Below are positions 52,386-62,184 of a stretch of DNA of 64,000 bases, piece by piece. Where the stretch lies: the NCBI GenBank assembly GCA_963841815.1, contig CAWJEE010000027.1, positions 186,001 to 250,000 on the forward strand, written 5' to 3'. Positions within the stretch are counted from its first letter, which is position 1. Each line of letters opens with the position of its first letter. A program made the position numbers and the translations under genes. Below the pieces are notes generated by a model, which was not told the origin of the DNA, searched no databases, and was given only the letters and a program-made list of their open reading frames with translations. The stretch is from JAOUJD01 sp963841815 (lineage in GTDB: Bacteria > Pseudomonadota > Gammaproteobacteria > Burkholderiales > Burkholderiaceae_F).

Positions 52386-54377
52386 ATGAGTCCCCTCTTC
52401 ATTTCGTTGCTGATGGCCGCCGGCTTCGCCGTCTTCGGCGTGATGGCGTGGCGCAAGCTGGCGATCGTCGCCGCGCTCGCTCCGGACAACCGCTTCGACC
52501 GGCTCGGCGAGCGGACGCTGCGCCTGCTGAAGATGGGCATCGGCCAGTCGCGGCTCCTCACCGGGGACTTCCGCCCCGGGCTGATGCACGCCGTGATCTT
52601 CGTCGGCTTCATGACGCTGCTGGTCCGCAAGCTGCACCTCATCGTGATCGGCTACTGGCCCGAGGCGGTGATTCCCGGCGCCTTCGGCGCCGCGTACACC
52701 GCGTGGAAGGACTTCGTCGAACTCGCCGTGCTGGCCGCGGTGGCGTTCGGCTTCTGGCGCCGCTTCGTGCACCGGCCGCGCCGTCTCGAGCCCAACCGCG
52801 AGGCGGTGCTGGTGCTCGGCCTGATCACGCTGATCATGCTGACCGACTTCGGGTTCGACGCCTTCCGCTTCGCAAAGCTGGCGCCCGTCGACGTCGGCGT
52901 CGCGCACGAGCAGGCCTGGGCGTGGATCGGCGGCCCGCTCGCCGCCGGCCTGCAGGGGCTCTCGCCGGCCGCCATCGACGCGGGCTACCACGTGTTCTAC
53001 TGGGTGCAGATGCTCACGGTGTTCACCTTCCTGGCGATCCTGCCGATCGGCGAACACTTCCACATCGTCACCGCGCTGCCCGCTGTGTTCTTCGGGCGCG
53101 ATGCGCCGCTGAACCGCGTGCCCGGCGTCGATCTCGCGCCGCTCGCCGAGGACGACGTCGATCCCGACCAGCTGAAGATCGGCGCGAAGACCGCGCTCGA
53201 CCTCACCTGGAAGGAAGGCCTCGACGCCTTCACCTGCACCGAGTGCGGACGCTGCAAGGACGCCTGCCCGACCTTCCTCACCGGCAAGCCGCTGTCGCTG
53301 AAGTGGGTCAACGACGCGGTGAAGCACCACCTCGTCGACGAACGGAACAGCATCAAGGCGGGCGCGCGCGACAAGCTGCCGGCGCTGGTGGGTGGGCCGA
53401 TCAGCGAGGAGACGCTGTGGTCGTGCACCACCTGCGGCTACTGCGAAGTCGCGTGCCCGATCGGCATCGAGCACCTCGCGAAGTTCTTCCGGCTGCGGCA
53501 GCGGCAGGTCATGATGGAAGGCGAGTTCCCGTCCGAGCTGAACAAGCTCTTCCAGGCGTACGAGTCGGCCGGCAATCCGTGGGGCCTCGATGCCGGTGCG
53601 CGCGGCGACTGGGCGAAGTCGCTCGGCGTGCCCATCGTGTCGACGCCGGACGAAGTGGCCGGGCTCGACTACCTGTACTACGTCGGCTCGGCGTCGTCGT
53701 TCGATCCCCGCGGCCAGAAGATCGCGCGCGCGTTCGTCAGGGTCGCCCAGGCCGCCGGCGTCAGGATCGGCATCCTCGGCGCGGCCGAGGGCTCGACCGG
53801 CGAATGCGTGCGCCGGCTTGGCAACGAGATGGTGTTCCAGGCGCTCGCGACAGCGCTGGCCGAGACGCTGAACGGCGTCGGCGCGAAACGCATCGTCACC
53901 ACCGACCCGCACGCGTTCAACGCGCTGAAGAACGAACTCGGCGAATTCGGCGGGCACTTCGAGGTCGTGCACCACACGCAGGCGATCGACGCGTGGATCA
54001 CCTCGGGGCGGCTGAAGGTGAAGCCGACCCACGAGCGCGTGATCTACCACGAGCCGTGCTACCTCGGTCGCCACAACAAGGAGTACGACGCGCCGCGTCG
54101 CATCCTGTACGCGGTGTCGAAGGACGGCCCGCTCGAGTTCGAGCTTTCGCGCGACAAGGCGATGTGCTGCGGCGCCGGCGGCGGCCGCATGTGGCTGGAG
54201 GAGACGACCGGCACGCGCATCAACGTGCTGCGCGCCGAGCAGGCGATGGAGATGGCGCCGGCGACGGTGGCGACCGCGTGCCCCTACTGCGCGGTGATGG
54301 TCGGCGACGGCCTCGCGCAGGTCAACGACAAGGTTCCCGCGCGCGACATCGCTGAACTCGTCGCCGACGCGCTCTGA
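52386..54377 (+). CDS. membrane Fe-S oxidoreductase, HdrD/CCG-domain type
   Basis: Intact; 663 residues from ATG 52386 (MSPLFISLLMAAGFAVFGVM). An earlier in-frame ATG (52323) adds 21 residues unlike a signal. The N-terminal 230 residues are membrane-spanning (NarI/HdrE-like), with helices such as VIFVGFMTLLVRKLHLIVIG and LTVFTFLAILPIGEHFHIVT. Then two 4Fe-4S motifs, CTECGRCKDACP and CTTCGYCEVACP, and two CCG-type domains with STGECVRRLG, HEPCYLGRHNK, CCGAGGGRMWLEE and CPYCAVMVGDG. Such proteins are thought to pass electrons from flavoproteins (ETF or acyl-CoA dehydrogenases) to quinone. No ETF genes are in view, so the donor is unknown. Confidence 0.9.
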   Translation: MSPLFISLLMAAGFAVFGVMAWRKLAIVAALAPDNRFDRLGERTLRLLKMGIGQSRLLTGDFRPGLMHAVIFVGFMTLLVRKLHLIVIGYWPEAVIPGAFGAAYTAWKDFVELAVLAAVAFGFWRRFVHRPRRLEPNREAVLVLGLITLIMLTDFGFDAFRFAKLAPVDVGVAHEQAWAWIGGPLAAGLQGLSPAAIDAGYHVFYWVQMLTVFTFLAILPIGEHFHIVTALPAVFFGRDAPLNRVPGVDLAPLAEDDVDPDQLKIGAKTALDLTWKEGLDAFTCTECGRCKDACPTFLTGKPLSLKWVNDAVKHHLVDERNSIKAGARDKLPALVGGPISEETLWSCTTCGYCEVACPIGIEHLAKFFRLRQRQVMMEGEFPSELNKLFQAYESAGNPWGLDAGARGDWAKSLGVPIVSTPDEVAGLDYLYYVGSASSFDPRGQKIARAFVRVAQAAGVRIGILGAAEGSTGECVRRLGNEMVFQALATALAETLNGVGAKRIVTTDPHAFNALKNELGEFGGHFEVVHHTQAIDAWITSGRLKVKPTHERVIYHEPCYLGRHNKEYDAPRRILYAVSKDGPLEFELSRDKAMCCGAGGGRMWLEETTGTRINVLRAEQAMEMAPATVATACPYCAVMVGDGLAQVNDKVPARDIAELVADAL

Positions 54378-54414
54378 GTCGCGCTTGAAGTAGCCGCTGA
54401 GCCGCGGCGCGGCG

Positions 54415-55260
54415 TCAGGCGTGCGCGCGCACGCGCTGCCGCTGCTCGCCCAGCCCGGCGACGCCGAGCGTGACGACGTCGCCGGGCTGCAGGTACCGCG
54501 GCGGCTTGCGTCCCATCCCGACGCCTGGCGGCGTTCCGGTGACGATGATGTCGCCCGGCAGCAGCGTCATGAACCGGCTGACGTAGCTGACGAGATGCGC
54601 CACGCCGAAGATCATCGTGCGCGTATTGCCCCGTTGCATCGGCTCGCCGTTGAGGTCGAGCCAGAGGTCGAGCGCCTGCGGATCGGGCACTTCATCGCGC
54701 GTGACGAGCCAGGGGCCGATCGGGCCGAACGTGTCGCAGCCCTTGCCGCGGTCCCACTGCCCGCCGCGCTCGAGCTGGAAGTTGCGCTCCGACACGTCGT
54801 TGACGACGCAGTAGCCGGCCACGTGATCGAGCGCTCTGTCCTCCGGCACGTACTGCGCTTTCGTGCCGATCACGACGCCCAGCTCGACCTCCCAGTCGGT
54901 CTTGGTCGAGCCGCGCGGAATGACCAGGTCGTCGCCCGGGCCCGTGATGCAGGTCGTCGCCTTCAGGAACACGATCGGCTCGGATGGCGCGGCCAGGCCC
55001 GCCTCGGCGGCGTGGTCGGCGTAGTTCAGCCCGATCGCCACCAGCTTGCTGATGCCGAGGTAGGGCACGCCGAGCCGTGGAGTGCCGCGCACCAGCGGCA
55101 GCGACGCCGGATCGACCTCTGACAGTCGCGACAGCCACTTGTCCGACAGGTGTTCGCAGGTGACGTGCTCGATCACGCCCGACAGGTCGCGCAGCCGTCC
55201 CTGCGCGTCGAGCATGCCGGGCCTCTCGCGCCCGGCCGGTCCGTACCGCACCAGCCTCAT
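54415..55260 (-). CDS. fumarylacetoacetate hydrolase family protein
   Basis: Intact, 281 residues from ATG 55260 (MRLVRYGPAGRERPGMLDAQ). FAH fold: KLVAIGLNYADHAAEAGLAA, FLKATTCITGPGDDLVIPRG, the metal site TDWEVELGVVIG (two Glu) and VVNDVSERNFQLERGGQW with Asp, GKGCDTFGPIGPWLVTRDEV, TGTPPGVGMGRKPPRYLQPG. The family contains acylpyruvate hydrolases, oxaloacetate tautomerases and ureidoglycolate-lyase-like enzymes acting in aromatic or purine breakdown; the substrate cannot be read. The CMD-family gene begins 574 bases further up on the same strand, ends 44 bases before this ATG, and is probably in the same unit. Confidence 0.93.
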   Translation of the reverse strand: MRLVRYGPAGRERPGMLDAQGRLRDLSGVIEHVTCEHLSDKWLSRLSEVDPASLPLVRGTPRLGVPYLGISKLVAIGLNYADHAAEAGLAAPSEPIVFLKATTCITGPGDDLVIPRGSTKTDWEVELGVVIGTKAQYVPEDRALDHVAGYCVVNDVSERNFQLERGGQWDRGKGCDTFGPIGPWLVTRDEVPDPQALDLWLDLNGEPMQRGNTRTMIFGVAHLVSYVSRFMTLLPGDIIVTGTPPGVGMGRKPPRYLQPGDVVTLGVAGLGEQRQRVRAHA

Positions 55261-55303
55261 CGCCTCTCCTCGGTGTCTCGTTCGAACCTGGGTCAGGTTC
55301 GGA

Positions 55304-55834
55304 TCAGGTCTCGGGCGTCACGTCGAGCGCCACCAGGAACCGCGCGACCATGTTGTAGGCGGCGGTCGACGCCACCAGCTCCACCAGTTCCGTCGGCGAC
55401 AGGCGGCGCTTCAGGTCGTCGAAGAGCGCGTCCGGAATCTGCACGTGGCGCGTGCTCGCGATCGCGAAGCGGATCACGGCCCGCTGCAGGTCGTCGTACA
55501 GCGGGCTCTGAGCGGCGGCGTCCGGATCGTCGAGGATCGCCAGTTGCGCATCGGAGGCGCCCGCCTTCTTCAGCTCGGGCGCGTGGTGGTGATACTCGTA
55601 CTGCGCGCCGGTCAGCCGCGCGACGACGCAGATCGCCAGTTCGCGCAGGAACGGCGCGAGCGAGATCTCCTGGCGCAGCGCGCGCAGGTAGCCGTTCCAG
55701 CCGCGCGCGAGCGGCTCGCTCCACAGCAGCATGCGATCGAGGTTGATCAGCGCGCCGCCGCGGCGTGCCTCGATCGACTTCACCAGTTCCTCGTTGCGCG
55801 GCGCCGCCGCGGGCGTCCAGGGTTCGATGCGCAT
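55304..55834 (-). CDS. carboxymuconolactone decarboxylase (CMD)-family protein
   Basis: Intact, 176 residues. AhpD/CMD fold: NLDRMLLWSEPLARGWNGYL, LAPFLRELAICVVARLTGAQ, YEYHHHAPELKKAGASDAQL and a long helix VIRFAIASTRHVQIPDALFD, ending VALDVTPET. The Cys pair of AhpD peroxidases is missing (one Cys in LAICVVARL), so it belongs with non-redox CMD-like proteins. Paired with the FAH-family gene 44 bases downstream, a step in aromatic or dicarboxylate breakdown is likely but not proven. The mrp stop is 10 bases from its ATG side (55844). Confidence 0.9.
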   Translation of the reverse strand: MRIEPWTPAAAPRNEELVKSIEARRGGALINLDRMLLWSEPLARGWNGYLRALRQEISLAPFLRELAICVVARLTGAQYEYHHHAPELKKAGASDAQLAILDDPDAAAQSPLYDDLQRAVIRFAIASTRHVQIPDALFDDLKRRLSPTELVELVASTAAYNMVARFLVALDVTPET

Positions 55835-55843
55835 GTGTCCGGC

Positions 55844-56929
55844 TCAGGTGTTCGAGACCTTGATCGTCGGCATCTTCAGCGACATGTCCTTCGCCTTCTC
55901 GGCGATCCGCACCGCCACCTTGCGCGCGATGTCCTTGAAGGTCGCGGTGATCAGGCCGTCAGGTTCCGCAATCACGGTGGGCCGGCCCGCGTCCGCCTGC
56001 TCGCGGATCCGGATGTCGAGCGGCAGGCTGCCGAGGTGCTCGACGCCGTACTGCTCCGCCATCTTCGCGCCGCCTTCCGCGCCGAAGATGTGCTCCGCGT
56101 GGCCGCAGTTCGAGCAGACGTGGACGGCCATGTTCTCGACGATGCCGAGGATCGGGATGCCGACCTTCTCGAACATCTTCAGGCCTTTCCTGGCGTCGAT
56201 CAGCGCGATGTCCTGCGGCGTGGTCACGATGACCGCGCCGGTCACCGGAACCTGCTGCGCGAGCGTGAGCTGGATGTCGCCGGTGCCCGGCGGCAGGTCG
56301 ATCACGAGGTAGTCAAGGTCCTTCCAGTTGGTCTGCGCCAGCAGCTGCTGCAACGCCTGCGTGACCATCGGCCCGCGCCACACCATCGGCTGGTCGACGT
56401 CGATCAGCAGCCCGATCGAGCTCATCTGCAGGCCGTAGTTCTCCATCGGCTCCATCGAGTGGCCGTCCACGGACTCCGGCTTGCCGGAGATGCCGAGCAT
56501 GGTCGGCTGGCTCGGGCCGTAGATGTCGGCGTCGAGCACGCCGACCCGCGCGCCTTCCGCGGCGAGCGCCAGCGCCAGGTTGGCCGCCACCGTGCTCTTG
56601 CCGACGCCGCCCTTGCCCGAGGCGACGGCGATGATGTTCTTGACGTTCGGCATCACCTTCAGGCCGCGCTGCACCGTGTGCGCGACGATCTTCATCGTCA
56701 CGTTGGCGCTGACGTTGCCCGCGCCTGCCGCCTTCAGCGCGTCGATCACCGCACGGCGGATGCCGTCGACCTGGCTCGCGGCCGGGTAGCCAAGCTCGAC
56801 GTCGACGCTGACGTCGCCGCCCTCGACGCGCACGTTGCGCGCGGAGCGCGTGCTGACGAGGTCCTTGCCGGTGTTGGGATCGATGACGCGCTTCAGCGCT
56901 TCATTCGCTTGTTCGACGGTGATGGCCAT
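55844..56929 (-). CDS. apbC: Mrp/ApbC iron-sulfur carrier P-loop ATPase
   Basis: Intact, 361 residues from ATG 56929 (MAITVEQANEALKRVIDPNT); the longer ORF from 57184 overlaps metG's leader and lacks family sequence. An N-terminal MIP18-like domain (1-85) precedes the deviant Walker A SGKGGVGKSTVAANLALALA (104-123), switch LIDLPPGTGDIQLTLAQQVP and a C-terminal CSNCGH motif whose two Cys bridge an Fe-S cluster between subunits. It carries or assembles clusters for apo-enzymes; the window contains several Fe-S clients (SdaA, the HdrD-type protein, the Hyf complex). The divergent arrangement with metG is common in proteobacteria. Confidence 0.96.
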   Translation of the reverse strand: MAITVEQANEALKRVIDPNTGKDLVSTRSARNVRVEGGDVSVDVELGYPAASQVDGIRRAVIDALKAAGAGNVSANVTMKIVAHTVQRGLKVMPNVKNIIAVASGKGGVGKSTVAANLALALAAEGARVGVLDADIYGPSQPTMLGISGKPESVDGHSMEPMENYGLQMSSIGLLIDVDQPMVWRGPMVTQALQQLLAQTNWKDLDYLVIDLPPGTGDIQLTLAQQVPVTGAVIVTTPQDIALIDARKGLKMFEKVGIPILGIVENMAVHVCSNCGHAEHIFGAEGGAKMAEQYGVEHLGSLPLDIRIREQADAGRPTVIAEPDGLITATFKDIARKVAVRIAEKAKDMSLKMPTIKVSNT

Positions 56930-57177
56930 GGGTGACTGCCTTCGACGATGCCGCGGCGCGGGCTGTGATTCGGGAACGCGCCAGTCTAATGGAGCGGACC
57001 CCGGTTGATAGAATGCCCCTCTCGGGATCGACCCCATGTGCCGCCTTCCAGTTCCCTCGACATCGCACCCTCCGGGCGGCCACTGCACGCGCGCCCGAAT
57101 GTGCCCGCCGTCGCGTTGACGGCCCCGCCGCTTCTCGCGCGGCGTTCTGAACCAGCACATCGGGACCAAGAAGAACC

Positions 57178-59219
57178 ATGACACGACGCCTGTTTGTCAC
57201 GACCGCCCTGCCGTATGCCAACGGCCCCTTCCACATCGGCCACATCATGGAGTACATCCAGGCCGACATCTGGGTGCGCCACCAGCGCATGCGCGGCCAC
57301 GAGGTGCACTTCGTCGGCGCCGACGATGCGCACGGCGCGCCGATCATGATCGCGGCCGAGAAGGCCGGAAAGACGCCGCAGGAATTCGTCGCCGCCGTCG
57401 GCGCGGGCCGCCAGCAATACCTCGACGGCTTCCTGATCCGCTTCGATCACTGGCACTCGACCGATTCGCCCGAGAACACCGAGCTGTCGCAGGACATCTA
57501 TCGCAAGCTGAAGGCCGCGGGACTCACGTACACGAAGCCGGTCGAGCAGTTCTTCGACCCGGTGAAGGCCATGTTCCTGCCCGATCGCTACATCAAGGGC
57601 GAGTGCCCGAAGTGCGGCGCGAAGGACCAGTACGGCGACGCCTGCGAGGTCTGCAGTTCCGTGTATTCGCCCACCGACCTGAAGAATCCGTACTCGACGC
57701 TGTCCGGCGCCACGCCCGAACTGCGCACCTCGGACCACTACTTCTTCAGGTTGTCCGACCCGCGCTGCGTGGAGTTCCTGCGCAGCTGGACGCAGGACGG
57801 AAGGCTGCAGCAGGAGGTCGCCAACAAGGCGCGCGAGTGGATCGCGAGCGACGGCGACAAGGCGCTCGGCGACTGGGACATCTCGCGCGACGCGCCCTAC
57901 TTCGGCATCCCGATCCCGGACGCGCCCGGCAAGTACTTCTATGTGTGGCTCGACGCGCCGATCGGCTATCTCGCCAGCTTCAAGGCGTACTGCGCGAAGC
58001 ACGGCATCGACTTCGAGGCCTTCCTGCAGGACCCGGGCACCGAGCAGGTCCACTTCATCGGCAAGGACATCATTTACTTCCACACGCTGTTCTGGCCGGC
58101 AATGCTGAAGTTCGCCGGCGCGCCGTACAAGGTGCCGGACAACGTCTACGTGCACGGCTTCATCACGGTCAGCGGCGAGAAGATGAGCAAGAGCCGCGGC
58201 ACCGGGATCGACCCGCTGAAGTACCTCGAGCTCGGCATGAACGCCGAGTGGCTGCGCTACTACATCGCAGCGAAACTGAACGCGCGCGTCGAGGACATCG
58301 ACTTCAACCCGGACGACTTCCTGCAGCGGGTCAACAGCGACCTCGTCGGCAAGTACGTCAACATCGCCAGCCGCGCGGCGAGCTTCATCACGAAGCACTT
58401 CGCGGGCGAGCTGAAATACGCGGGCGACGGTTCGCTGGCGGGCTCGGCCAGGGCCGCGGCCGACCAGGTGGCCGAGCTGCTCGAGGCGCGCGAGTACGGC
58501 AAGGCCATCCGCGAGATCATGACCATCGCCGATCGCATCAACCAGGACTTCGACGCGGCGCAGCCGTGGCTCCTGGCGAAAGACCCCGCGAAACGAGACG
58601 AGCTGCAGGACGTCTGTTCGCGCGCGCTGCACGGGTTCAAGCTGCTGTCGGTGTGCCTGGCCCCGGTGCTGCCGCGCACCGCGAGCCGCGTGGCGCGCGA
58701 ACTGTTCGGACTCGACCGCGATTTCAATTGGGGCGACGCGGAAGGGCTGCCGCAGAAGATCGGTCCGTACGCGCACCTGATGACGCGCGTCGAGAACGAA
58801 GCAGCTCGACGCGCTGTTCGAGCCGCCAGCGAGCGCGGCGGAACCAGCGCTGCCGGGCGGCGTGGCGATCGGCGAGACCGTCACCATCGACGACTTCGCC
58901 AAGCTCGACCTGCGCATCGCCAAGGTGATCGACTGCGATTTCAGTCGAAGGCTCGGACAAGCTGTTGCGATTGACGCTCGACGTCGGCGAGGGTCGGCAT
59001 CGGAACGTGTTCTCCGGCATCAAGTCGGCCTACGGCGAACCGAAGAAGCTGGTCGGCCGGCTGGTGGTACTGGTCGCCAACCTCGCGCCGCGCAAGATGA
59101 AGTTCGGCGTGAGCGAGGGAATGATCCTATCCGCAAGCCACGCCGACGAGAAGTCGCAGCCCGGGATCTTCCTGCTCGACGTGGATGCCGGCGCGAAGCC
59201 GGGTATGCGCGTGAAGTAG
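57178..59219 (+). CDS. metG: methionyl-tRNA synthetase, frameshifted near the C-terminus
   Basis: About 680 residues. Class I synthetase: HIGH-type ALPYANGPFHIGHIMEYIQA, GADDAHGAPIMIAAEKAG, zinc knuckle CPKCGAKDQYGDACEVC and KMSKS in SGEKMSKSRGTG (about residue 335). The catalytic and anticodon domains are in one clean frame to about 58800. Then two frame changes (about 58800 and 58950) lead through TIDDFAKLDLRIAKVIDCDF and LLRLTLDVGEG into the C-terminal tRNA-binding (EMAP/Arc1p-like) domain, ending LLDVDAGAKPGMRVK with stop 59217-59219. A TAGAAT -10-like box at 57009-57014 would give a leader of about 155 bases. An essential gene being broken supports sequence error. Confidence 0.94.
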
Positions 59220-59304
59220 CGCGCGGGATCGCCGCCCGCAAGGCGACAGCAGGCCGACCGGTCGCGCGTCCTCCGGAACGCGACCGACGCCGCACGGTAC
59301 GACG

Positions 59305-59774
59305 TCAGTACGCGGCCTTGATCTTCTCGAGCTGGTCCTTGGTCACGCCCGGGACCTCGCCGCGCGCCTTCCAGCGATTCGTGTTCCAGGCGCCTTCGCC
59401 CAGCCACGCCTTGATGGTGGCGAGGTTCTTGGCGCGCTCCTCGTCGTTCGCGCCGAGGAACGCATACATGTTGCCGGGCTTGCCGCCGGCCGCCTTGCCG
59501 TCGTCGAGCCGGCGCATCATCGCGCCGGTGGCCGGCCAGACCACGTACGACATGAAGTGCGGATAGGTGTCCATGCGCGCGGCGACCTTGGCGCGCTTCT
59601 CGTCGCCCAGCGCCATCCAGTCGTTGTACTCCGGAGCGTTCGCCCCGTGGCACGCGCCGCACTTCGCGGCGACGATCGGAGCCCACGTCCTTGCGCCACG
59701 TGACGTCCTGCGCGCCCGCCGCGGTCGCGACGCACGCGATTGCGGCAGCGATAGCCAGTCTGGTCTCTGAGCAT
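59305..59774 (-). CDS. small periplasmic cytochrome c, frameshifted
   Basis: About 155 residues. The start ATG 59774 opens MLRDQ; a break near 59758 leads to the signal helix LAIAAAIACVATAAGAQDVT. The haem site AAKCGACHGANAPEYNDWMA (CGACH, about 59666-59652) lies in a frame separated by another break near 59685, after which the rest is clean: MDTYPHFMSYVVWPATGAMM, NMYAFLGANDEERAKNLATI, ending DQLEKIKAAY. The methionine ligand may be one of the MM pair. The single-haem, signal-bearing layout suggests a soluble electron carrier or subunit. It is convergent with metG and divergent from the RHH gene; a partner is not evident. Confidence 0.82.
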
Positions 59775-59900
59775 TGCCTGTCTCCCTTGCGTTGGATCGG
59801 TCCCGCCTACCGTTAGGCGCGGCGGCGGCCAGCGGCCATTGACCGCGATCAACCCGGCAAGATCGATCCGGTCGCGAGGCCGCGTCGTCCTGAAGCGCAT

Positions 59901-59931
59901 TTGATTAACATGTCGATTCGCATACAATGCG
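59901..59931 (+). promoter_or_regulatory. sigma-70 promoter with overlapping palindromic operator
   Basis: TTGATT (59901-59906), 16-base spacer, TACAAT (59923-59928). The -10 box sits in the perfect inverted repeat CGCAT-ACA-ATGCG (59919-59931). The gene's ATG (59938) is only 9 bases after the -10 box, so the message would be leaderless or nearly so. The palindrome suggests autoregulation by the encoded ribbon-helix-helix-like protein. Confidence 0.65.
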
Positions 59932-59937
59932 ACTGCC

Positions 59938-60150
59938 ATGACGACCCGGACCGAAAGCAAGACGGCGCGCCTGACCCTGCTGCTCGACCCGCGCAAGAAG
60001 GCGCTGTTCGAGGAGATCTGCGCCGCGCAGGACCTCACGCCCTCGCAGGTCGTGCGGCAGCTGATCCGCGAATACATCATCGAGCACGCCGGCAGCCGCC
60101 CGCTGCCGTCCTGGCTGCTTGCCGCTTCGCGCAAGCCGATGCGGCGCTGA
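59938..60150 (+). CDS. small ribbon-helix-helix-like (CopG/Arc-type) protein
   Basis: Intact, 70 residues. The N-terminal strand TARLTLLLDPRKKALFEEIC and helix pair AAQDLTPSQVVRQLIREYII have the pattern of RHH DNA-binding proteins (basic strand, then the T-P-S-Q-V-V helix N-cap). The C-terminal GSRPLPSWLLAASRKPMRR is a short Trp-containing extension. It has a good promoter and an overlapping palindrome. Only 15 bases separate its stop from the GTG of hyfB on the same strand, so it is either the first gene of the hyf-like operon or its regulator. Not an obvious antitoxin, as no toxin gene follows. Confidence 0.75.
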   Translation: MTTRTESKTARLTLLLDPRKKALFEEICAAQDLTPSQVVRQLIREYIIEHAGSRPLPSWLLAASRKPMRR

Positions 60151-60165
60151 GCGATCGCGGCGGCC

Positions 60166-62184
60166 GTGGACCTCTCCCTCCAGCTGCTGCCGATCGACGG
60201 CGTCCTGATCGCCGTCGGGCTCTGGATCCTCGTCGGCGCGGCGGGCATGGCGCGGCCGGCGAGCTTCTTCCTCGTGGCGCGCGTCCTGTTCCCGCTCGGC
60301 GCGCTGGTCAGCCTGCTGCTCGCGGTCGTGGCCCTGGCGGGGCTCTTCACCGCGCCGCAGGTCGCGGTGCTGCCGATCGGGCTCCCGGGCCTGCCCTTCC
60401 ACCTGCGGCTCGACGCCCTGTCGGCGTTCTTCCTGTTCCTGCTCGGCAGCACCGGCGCCGGCATTTCGATCTTCGCTTCCGGCTATTTCAGGAAGGGCGA
60501 AGGCACGCCGCCCGGGCTGCTGTGCCTGCTCTATCACCTCTTCGTCGCCAGCATGGCGATGGTGATGGTGGCCGACGATGCGTACGTCTTCATGGTGATG
60601 TGGGAACTGATGGCGCTGTCGTCGTTCTTCCTGGTGACGGCGAACCACACGATTCCGGCGATCCGGCGCGCGGGCTACCTGTACCTGCTGGTCGCGCACA
60701 TCGGCGCGCTCGGCATCCTGCTCGCCTTTGGCGTGCTGCAGGCCAACACCGGCGACTACACCTTCGCCAACATGCGCGCGCAGCACCTGTCGCCGTTCTG
60801 GGCGTCGACCGCGTTCCTGCTGGCGCTGTTCGGGTTCGGCGCCAAGGCCGGCATGCTGCCGCTCCATATCTGGCTGCCGGAAGCGCACCCCGCGGCGCCG
60901 TCGCCGGTGTCGGCGCTGATGAGCGGTGTGATGCTGAAGACGGCGATCTACGGGATCCTGCGCGTCGGGTTCGAGGTCCTGCAGACGCAACTGTGGTGGT
61001 GGGGCGTGCTGGCAATCGTGCTCGGACTGTCGACCGCGCTGTTCGGCGTGGTCTTCAGCGCCGTGCAGACCGACATGAAGCGCCTGCTCGCGTACTCGTC
61101 GATCGAGAACATCGGCCTGCTGCTGGTCGGCATGGGACTCGCGCTGCTGTTCGTCGGGTACGGCACGTCGGCGCTCGCCGCGCTCGCGCTCACGGCCGTG
61201 CTCTACCACGCGCTGAACCACGCCTTCTTCAAGAGCCTGCTGTTCCTCTGCACCGGGGCCGTGCTGCACGCCACCGGCGAGCGCAACCTCGGCAAGCTCG
61301 GCGGGCTGCTGCGCGCCATGCCGTGGGTCGGCTGGCTCGCGCTGGCCGGCGCACTCGCCGCGGCCGGGCTGCCGCCGCTGAACGGCTTCGTCTCCGAGTG
61401 GCTGCTGCTGCAGAGCTTCCTGTTCACGCTCGGGCTGCCCAGCACCTTCGTGAACATGCTGCTCCCGGTGGTCGCCGCCGGCGTCGCGCTCGTGGCCGCG
61501 CTCGGCGGCTACGTGATGGTCAAGTTCTTCGGCGTGATCTTCCTCGGGCAGCCGCGCGAGCCCGCGCTCGCGCGCTCGCACGACGCCGCGTTCATCGAGC
61601 GGGCCGGCCTGGTCTGGCTGGCGGCCGGATGCGTGCTGCTGGGGCTGTTTCCCGTCACCGTGATCGCCCTGATCGATCCCGTGACGCGCGTCCTGGTGGG
61701 CGACGGCGTCGGCCCGAAAGTGGCCGCCAACGGCTGGCTGATGCTGGCGCCGGTCGCCGCGGAGCGTTCGAGCTACAGCCCGCTGCTGTTCCTGCTGCTC
61801 GTCGCGGCGTCGTGCGGCCTCACGTTCGCGCTGGTGCGCCGGCTGTACCACGGCCGCATCCGCCGTTCGCCGCCGTGGGACTGCGGCTATCCGCTGCTCA
61901 ACGCGCGCATGCAGGACACCGCCGAGGGTTTCGGCCAGCCGATCCGCCAGGTGTTCGAGCCGTTCTTCCGCATCGACCGCCACCTGCCGAGTCCGTTCGA
62001 CCGCCACCCGGTGTACCGGCTCTCGGCCACCGATCACGTCTGGCACTGGGTGTACCTGCCCGTGGCGCGGGCGGTCGAGGGCCTGTCGCGCCTCGTCGGC
62101 CTGCTGCAGCAGGGCCGGATCTCGACCTACCTGATGTACAGCTTCGTCACGCTGATCCTGATGCTGCTGCTGGTGTTCCGATGA
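60166..62184 (+). CDS. hyfB: hydrogenase-4 subunit B-like proton-translocating antiporter subunit
   Basis: Intact, 672 residues, starting at GTG 60166 (DLSLQLLPIDGVLIAVGLWI). NuoL/MrpA-like membrane subunit. Family blocks are LPGLPFHLRLDALSAFFLFL, MVMWELMALSSFFLVTANH with the key Glu of TM5, LFGFGAKAGMLPLHIWLPEA with the TM7 Lys, HPAAPSPVSALMSGVMLKTA, and YHALNHAFFKSLLFLCTGAV with the TM8 Lys/His. The hydrophilic end PPWDCGYPLLNARMQDTAEG is HyfB-specific. It has roughly 15 helices. It would couple redox chemistry to ion movement, but no hydrogenase or formate dehydrogenase gene is in view. Its stop overlaps the hyfC ATG (ATGA). Confidence 0.93.
   Translation: MDLSLQLLPIDGVLIAVGLWILVGAAGMARPASFFLVARVLFPLGALVSLLLAVVALAGLFTAPQVAVLPIGLPGLPFHLRLDALSAFFLFLLGSTGAGISIFASGYFRKGEGTPPGLLCLLYHLFVASMAMVMVADDAYVFMVMWELMALSSFFLVTANHTIPAIRRAGYLYLLVAHIGALGILLAFGVLQANTGDYTFANMRAQHLSPFWASTAFLLALFGFGAKAGMLPLHIWLPEAHPAAPSPVSALMSGVMLKTAIYGILRVGFEVLQTQLWWWGVLAIVLGLSTALFGVVFSAVQTDMKRLLAYSSIENIGLLLVGMGLALLFVGYGTSALAALALTAVLYHALNHAFFKSLLFLCTGAVLHATGERNLGKLGGLLRAMPWVGWLALAGALAAAGLPPLNGFVSEWLLLQSFLFTLGLPSTFVNMLLPVVAAGVALVAALGGYVMVKFFGVIFLGQPREPALARSHDAAFIERAGLVWLAAGCVLLGLFPVTVIALIDPVTRVLVGDGVGPKVAANGWLMLAPVAAERSSYSPLLFLLLVAASCGLTFALVRRLYHGRIRRSPPWDCGYPLLNARMQDTAEGFGQPIRQVFEPFFRIDRHLPSPFDRHPVYRLSATDHVWHWVYLPVARAVEGLSRLVGLLQQGRISTYLMYSFVTLILMLLLVFR

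Noticed and set aside
59905..62046. A 713-codon minus-strand open frame opposite hyfB
   Set aside because: Gln/Arg/Glu/His-rich shadow of the membrane-protein gene; no domain and low-complexity.
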